Of a DNA stretch of 10,210 bases, positions 7,317-10,210 are shown in pieces. The position numbers were made by a program, and so were the translations under genes. Below the pieces are notes generated by a model. The model was not told the DNA's origin. It saw only the letters and a program-made list of their open reading frames with translations, and made no database searches. The DNA lies in the NCBI GenBank assembly GCA_018400545.1, contig JAGYLT010000067.1, forward strand, positions 1 to 10,210. Reading direction: 5' to 3'. Origin of the DNA: Bacteroidales bacterium. Lineage in GTDB: Bacteria > Bacteroidota > Bacteroidia > Bacteroidales > 4484-276. How positions within the stretch are numbered: position 1 is the first letter of the stretch; each line of letters begins with the position of its first letter.

Positions 7317-7940
7317 ATGATAGACTTCTCAAACCGAAAGATTTTAAATAAATCGTTTTATCTGCGAGAAGATGTTGTGGAAATCGCAAAAGAGTTTTTG
7401 GGAAAAGTTCTTTGCACCAATAAAAATGGAAGATTAACAGCAGGTATGATAATTGAGACTGAAGCCTATGCAGGTGTACATGATAAGGCCTCTCATGCAT
7501 ATGGAAACCGCAGAACAAAAAGAACTGAGATAATGTATCAGGAAGGCGGAGTAGCTTATGTTTACTTGTGCTATGGGATACATTCATTGTTTAATGTGGT
7601 TACAAATCAGAAGAACATACCCCATGCAGTATTAATCCGTGGCATTTTGCCCGTCGTAGGAAAAAGCATTATGTTCGAAAGAGCAGGAAAAAGCAAGTAT
7701 GAAAATACGCTTGGAAACGGTCCCGGTAAGCTGAGTAAAATATTAGGAATTGACCATACACATACCGGAACCAGCTTGACATCGCCAAATGCTGATTCCA
7801 ATTTTTCAATTTGGCTTGAAGATAGAGGAATAAGCACCAAGACAAGTAACATTTTGGTAAACAAAAGAATAGGAATTGATTATGCAAAGGAGGATGCCTT
7901 ACTACCTTACAGGTTTACATTAAAAAACCCCAATATATGA
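7317..7940 (+). CDS. mpg: DNA-3-methyladenine glycosylase (AAG/MPG family)
   Basis: A base-excision repair enzyme that flips out and removes alkylated purines such as 3-methyladenine, and in relatives hypoxanthine. The 207 residues are the normal bacterial length for the Pur_DNA_glyco family. Visible landmarks: LAREFLGK-like EIAKEFLGKVL (23-33); the active-site strand IETEAYAG (46-53), with Glu49 and Tyr51 matching human AAG Glu125 and Tyr127; SHAYGNRRTKRTEIMY (59-74); and YVYLCYGIHSLFNVV (81-95), with Tyr86 and Asn93 matching the intercalating Tyr162 and Asn169. GNGPGKLSKILGI (133-145) follows, and then the basic/aromatic tail. It is probably co-transcribed with the glycosyltransferase gene 27 bp upstream, although the two functions are unrelated. 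The last codons and stop lie inside a terminator hairpin. Confidence 0.93.
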   Translation: MIDFSNRKILNKSFYLREDVVEIAKEFLGKVLCTNKNGRLTAGMIIETEAYAGVHDKASHAYGNRRTKRTEIMYQEGGVAYVYLCYGIHSLFNVVTNQKNIPHAVLIRGILPVVGKSIMFERAGKSKYENTLGNGPGKLSKILGIDHTHTGTSLTSPNADSNFSIWLEDRGISTKTSNILVNKRIGIDYAKEDALLPYRFTLKNPNI

Positions 7941-7955
7941 ATATTGGGGTTTTTT
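7922..7955. terminator. Bidirectional terminator overlapping the end of the glycosylase gene
   Basis: A perfect 15-bp inverted repeat (7922-7936 with 7941-7955) consists of A6-CCCC-AATAT, the 4-nt loop ATGA, and ATATT-GGGG-T6. Six T end it on both strands, so it can stop the glycosylase transcript and the convergent HU transcript, whose stop codon is 27 bp away. The glycosylase stop TGA (7938-7940) sits in the loop. Confidence 0.88.
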
Positions 7956-7981
7956 ATAATTTTAGAAATATTAAATCATAA

Positions 7982-8254
7982 TTACTTTACGGTATCAACC
8001 AAATCAGCACCGGGCTTAAATTTAACAACCTTTTTTGCTGCAATTTTAAGCTCCTGGCCAGTCTGCGGATTTCTTCCCGTTCTAGCGGCACGTGTTGAAA
8101 CGGAAAAAGATCCAAATCCAACCAATGCAACTCTATCATCTTTTGCAAGAGCGTCTGAAGTTGTCTTAATAAATGCATCAAGTGCTTTTTTAGCATCAGC
8201 TTTGGTCAAACCAGCATCTGCTGCCATGGCGTCAATTAATTCTGCTTTGTTCAT
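7982..8254 (-). CDS. hup: HU-family nucleoid DNA-binding protein
   Basis: A 90-residue histone-like protein that bends and compacts DNA as a dimer. The whole family pattern is present: MNKAELIDAMAADAGLTKAD for the N-terminal helices, VALVGFGSFSVSTRAARTGR for the beta saddle, GRNPQTGQE (60-68) at the tip of the DNA-binding arm with the intercalating Pro63, and the closing IAAKKVVKFKPGADL. The frame is open further upstream to an ATG at 8326, but the added 24 residues do not resemble HU and would overlap the promoter at 8297-8326. The ATG at 8254 gives the standard 90-residue protein. It is probably transcribed on its own, ended by the shared terminator at 7922-7955. Whether it is HU or an IHF-like paralogue is not certain, but HU fits best. 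Confidence 0.93.
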   Translation of the reverse strand: MNKAELIDAMAADAGLTKADAKKALDAFIKTTSDALAKDDRVALVGFGSFSVSTRAARTGRNPQTGQELKIAAKKVVKFKPGADLVDTVK

Positions 8255-8296
8255 GATAAGAAATTTTTGGTTAACAATAAATTTATTTAATCGGCA

Positions 8297-8326
8297 CAAA
8301 TATAAGTCAAATCTCGTAAATAGCAA
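8297..8326 (-). promoter_or_regulatory. Bacteroidetes-type promoter for the HU gene
   Basis: On the minus strand a TTG (8326-8324) is followed after exactly 19 bp by TATATTTG (8304-8297), a full match to the TTG/TAnnTTTG promoter of this phylum. The -7 box ends 42 bp before the HU ATG. A perfect 10-bp palindrome, AGGTATACCT (8326-8335), abuts the -33 box. This is the best promoter in the window. Confidence 0.7.
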
Positions 8327-8407
8327 GGTATACCTGTTAAAAAGTCTTATAGATGTTGAAAATTAAAGCAATTTGTTGATAAGTATCGTTAAAATTCCTT
8401 AAATTAG

Positions 8408-8432
8408 CCTGTTTTACTGTAAATAACACAGG
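8408..8432 (-). terminator. Weak hairpin after fmt
   Basis: CCTGT (8408-8412) pairs with ACAGG (8428-8432) 6 bp past the fmt stop codon. The stem is short and the bases after it on the minus strand (CTAATTTAAGG) form only a poor T-tract. It may be a weak terminator. Its position just after the stop codon is its main support. Confidence 0.3.
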
Positions 8433-8437
8433 ATTAA

Positions 8438-9412
8438 TTAAATAAACTTCCACGCATTTGATATGGATGTCCCATTCAAAAAATCAACTATTTTCATTTT
8501 TTTTCGGTCCTGAAATTTTAATTCATCAATTTTAATGCTACCATCATTACAGCTAACTAACAGATAACTTTTCCCATCAGTTTCTATCGATCCGGGAACA
8601 GCATGTTTTTTTTCATAAAATCGATGTCCACGATATATTTTAACATTCTTCTTCTCATCATTTTCGCTCTTTAGTACTGAGACGGCCCCCGGAAAAGGAT
8701 TCAGGCCCCGAATCTTATTATATACCTCATTAACTGTATTATTCCAATCAATTCTTGCATCTTCCTTTGTCAGCTTTGGTGCGTCATGAAGAATGGTGGA
8801 ATCATCAACAAATTCATGTTGATTTCGAAGTGTGTAATTATCCTTTTCAATGGCACTTAAGGTTTTCACAACCAGAAGAGCACCCTTAGCCATCAACCTT
8901 TCATAAAGCTCACCAGTTGTTTCATCACCACCAATTGCAACCTCTTCCCTAAAAATTATATCCCCAGTATCAATTGCATGCTGTAAAAAAAAAGTAGTAA
9001 CTCCGGTTTTCTTTTCACCATTCATCACTGCATGGTGGATTGGTGCTGCACCACGATAATCAGGCAAAAGGGAAGCATGCAAATTAAAAGTTCCGTATTC
9101 CGGCATCGTCCAAATCACCTCAGGTAGCATCCTGAAGGCTACAACCACTCCTAAATTTGCATTCAACGAGCAGAGTTCCTCCACAAATCCTTCATCTTTG
9201 AGATTGGTCGGTTGCAAGATTTTCAAACCATGCTCATCAGAGAAAATTTTTACAGCCGATTTCTTTAGCTTCTTGCCTCTGCCGGCAGGTTTATCCGGAG
9301 CAGTTACAACACCAACAACTTCGTACCCCGCCTCAAGAATTCCTGATAACGAAGCAACTGCAAATTCCGGTGTTCCCATGAACACTATTTTAAGCTTTCT
9401 TTTCCTAACCAT
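8438..9412 (-). CDS. fmt: Methionyl-tRNA formyltransferase
   Basis: Transfers a formyl group from 10-formyl-tetrahydrofolate to the methionine on initiator tRNA, so that translation can start with fMet. The 324 residues are close to the usual length of about 315. The N-terminal Rossmann-type domain opens KIVFMGTPEFAVASL (8-22), then VVTAPDKPAGRGKKL (35-49) and ILQPTNLKD (65-73). The catalytic triad is complete: Asn110 and His112 in FNLHASLLPDYRGAAPI (109-125) and Asp148 in HAIDTGDI, each shifted by four from E. coli Asn106, His108 and Asp144. The C-terminal OB-like tRNA-binding domain runs from about 210 (APKLTKEDARIDW, IRGLNPFPGA) to the end. The ATG at 9412 is needed for the first beta strand. 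A terminator-like hairpin stops 5 bp upstream of this ATG, which makes transcription of fmt from the TPR gene doubtful. Confidence 0.95.
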   Translation of the reverse strand: MVRKRKLKIVFMGTPEFAVASLSGILEAGYEVVGVVTAPDKPAGRGKKLKKSAVKIFSDEHGLKILQPTNLKDEGFVEELCSLNANLGVVVAFRMLPEVIWTMPEYGTFNLHASLLPDYRGAAPIHHAVMNGEKKTGVTTFFLQHAIDTGDIIFREEVAIGGDETTGELYERLMAKGALLVVKTLSAIEKDNYTLRNQHEFVDDSTILHDAPKLTKEDARIDWNNTVNEVYNKIRGLNPFPGAVSVLKSENDEKKNVKIYRGHRFYEKKHAVPGSIETDGKSYLLVSCNDGSIKIDELKFQDRKKMKIVDFLNGTSISNAWKFI

Positions 9413-9417
9413 AAGAC

Positions 9418-9448
9418 AAAAAAATACCTGTCCACTCGGAACAGGTAT
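9418..9448 (-). terminator. Rho-independent terminator between the TPR gene and fmt
   Basis: On the minus strand ATACCTGT (9448-9441) pairs perfectly with ACAGGTAT (9431-9424), extendable by a U-G and a C-G pair, and is followed by T6 (9423-9418). It starts 21 bp after the stop of the TPR gene and its T-run ends 5 bp before the fmt ATG. It most likely ends the TPR transcript and may also act as an attenuator of fmt. Confidence 0.75.
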
Positions 9449-9469
9449 CTAATTCATTTAAAGTATCCT

Positions 9470-10156
9470 TTATCTTATCATACCCCTGGCATGTGCGAGA
9501 TATTTATCAATCTCCCTGGCTTCCTGGCTTTTTGAGTATTCAGTTTTAATTCTCTCGTAAGTTTCAACTGCATTGTTATACTCGCCAAGTGCTTCGTAAG
9601 TCCATGCGGCTTTCATTAAAAAAGCTGGTGAAGTAATGTCATTGGTGGAATAATTTGCAGCCTTGAGGTATTGATCAACAGCTTTTTGCATTTCTCCCAG
9701 TTCCAAGTAGCAGTCACCAATTGCCCCAATGGCCATGGGTTCAACAAATTCATCATCGCCGTTAAAACCCTCCAGATATCCAATAGCTTCTTCAAAATTA
9801 CCCTTATCCATGTAAATAATTCCGGTATAATAATGAGCAAGGTTTGCAGTTTTAGTCCACTTGTAATCGTCAATAATATCAAGAAAACCTGGATAAATTC
9901 CATCACCGTTTAAAGCCAGATCAAGCGAATCCATTTCAAAATATTTTTCAGCCATAAACACTTGCTCCTGAGCTTTTATTTCCTGCGGCTGGAGATAAAA
10001 ACGCTGAAATCCAAAATATGCCAAAATGATTACAACCAATACCCCGATTACCGTAAGAATAGGTTTTTGATTGTCCTCGATAAACTGTTCGGTTTTACTC
10101 AGCGCCTCCTCAACTGCCTGAATGTTTTCCTCTGCTCGCGTGGTCTTTTTAGCCAT
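9470..10156 (-). CDS. Membrane-anchored TPR (tetratricopeptide) protein
   Basis: A 228-residue protein. Residues 1-30 are a charged cytosolic N-terminus (KKTTRAEENIQAVEEALSK, probably helical). Residues about 32-50 (PILTVIGVLVVIILAYFGF) are a single membrane helix, and the rest is expected outside the inner membrane. Residues about 60-225 form TPR-like helical pairs: AHYYTGIIYMDKGNFEEAIGY (107-127), IGAIGDCYLELGEMQKAVDQY (143-163) and AAWTYEALGEYNNAVETYERI (183-203) show the G/Y/A pattern of TPR repeats. The build (short N-terminus, one helix, TPRs) resembles the YfgM/TPR_21 group, which binds partners at the Sec translocon. That likeness is in layout only, and the actual role is unknown. It has its own promoter element upstream and a terminator downstream, so it may be a single-gene unit. 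Confidence 0.88.
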   Translation of the reverse strand: MAKKTTRAEENIQAVEEALSKTEQFIEDNQKPILTVIGVLVVIILAYFGFQRFYLQPQEIKAQEQVFMAEKYFEMDSLDLALNGDGIYPGFLDIIDDYKWTKTANLAHYYTGIIYMDKGNFEEAIGYLEGFNGDDEFVEPMAIGAIGDCYLELGEMQKAVDQYLKAANYSTNDITSPAFLMKAAWTYEALGEYNNAVETYERIKTEYSKSQEAREIDKYLAHARGMIR

Positions 10157-10182
10157 AATCTTATTCTAAAAATTTTGAGGTG

Positions 10183-10210
10183 CAAAAGTATATTTTTTTT
10201 CGATTTACAA
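10183..10210 (-). promoter_or_regulatory. Promoter element of the TPR gene
   Basis: On the minus strand TACTTTTG (10190-10183), followed by CAC, matches the TAnnTTTG -7 consensus and lies 26 bp before the ATG. A TTG at the window edge (10210-10208) is 17 bp upstream, a little close for the -33 box. The true one may lie outside the window. Confidence 0.5.

Noticed and set aside
4551..7940. recQ, glycosyltransferase and glycosylase as a new DNA-modification or defence system
   Set aside because: The families are ordinary housekeeping ones, the glycosyltransferase belongs to a polyprenyl-phosphate-type group rather than a DNA-modifying one, and recQ is separated from the next two genes by a promoter element.
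8255..8326. A 24-residue N-terminal extension of HU from an upstream ATG
   Set aside because: The extension would begin inside the promoter and does not resemble HU. Starting at 8254 gives the standard 90-residue protein.
7944..8366. A 140-codon plus-strand frame opposite the HU gene
   Set aside because: The minus strand encodes a complete, well-conserved HU protein. The plus-strand product has only low-complexity Ala/Ser-rich sequence from HU codons.

Overview
The window reads as an ordinary stretch of chromosome from a Bacteroidetes (Bacteroidota) bacterium. Two adjacent proteins end in type IX secretion (T9SS type A) sorting domains. Several genes are preceded by the Bacteroidetes -7 promoter element TAnnTTTG. 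PurM and RecQ have long forms that, as far as I recall, are usual in this phylum. The A+T-rich gaps and the lack of strong Shine-Dalgarno sequences also fit. I cannot name a genus. I see no rRNA, tRNA, CRISPR array, insertion sequence or phage gene.

Layout. Positions 1-3120 (+ strand) are an envelope/secreted region: the 3' end of a multi-Ig-domain T9SS cargo protein that starts outside the window, a strong terminator, a doubtful 41-codon reading frame, and a secreted arylsulfotransferase-like protein with its own T9SS tail. Positions 3160-4326 (- strand) carry purM (purine synthesis), convergent with the sulfotransferase gene. The divergent purM/recQ gap (4327-4550) holds a purM promoter and a rho-independent terminator that faces recQ and serves no visible gene. 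It may end a small RNA or act in the recQ leader. Positions 4551-7940 (+ strand) hold recQ (DNA helicase), a family 2 glycosyltransferase, and a 3-methyladenine DNA glycosylase. The last two are 27 bp apart and probably co-transcribed. Positions 7982-10156 (- strand) hold an HU-type DNA-binding protein, methionyl-tRNA formyltransferase (fmt), and a membrane-anchored TPR protein.

Functionally the window mixes housekeeping genes (purM, fmt, HU), DNA maintenance genes (recQ, the glycosylase, HU), a polyprenyl-phosphate-type glycosyltransferase and exported T9SS cargo. No compact new multi-gene system is apparent. The most interesting signals are small: the orphan terminator and hairpins before recQ; a terminator that ends 5 nt before the fmt start codon; a 15-bp two-way terminator whose loop contains the glycosylase stop codon; and a RecQ whose zinc-binding cysteines lie about 200 residues beyond the helicase core.
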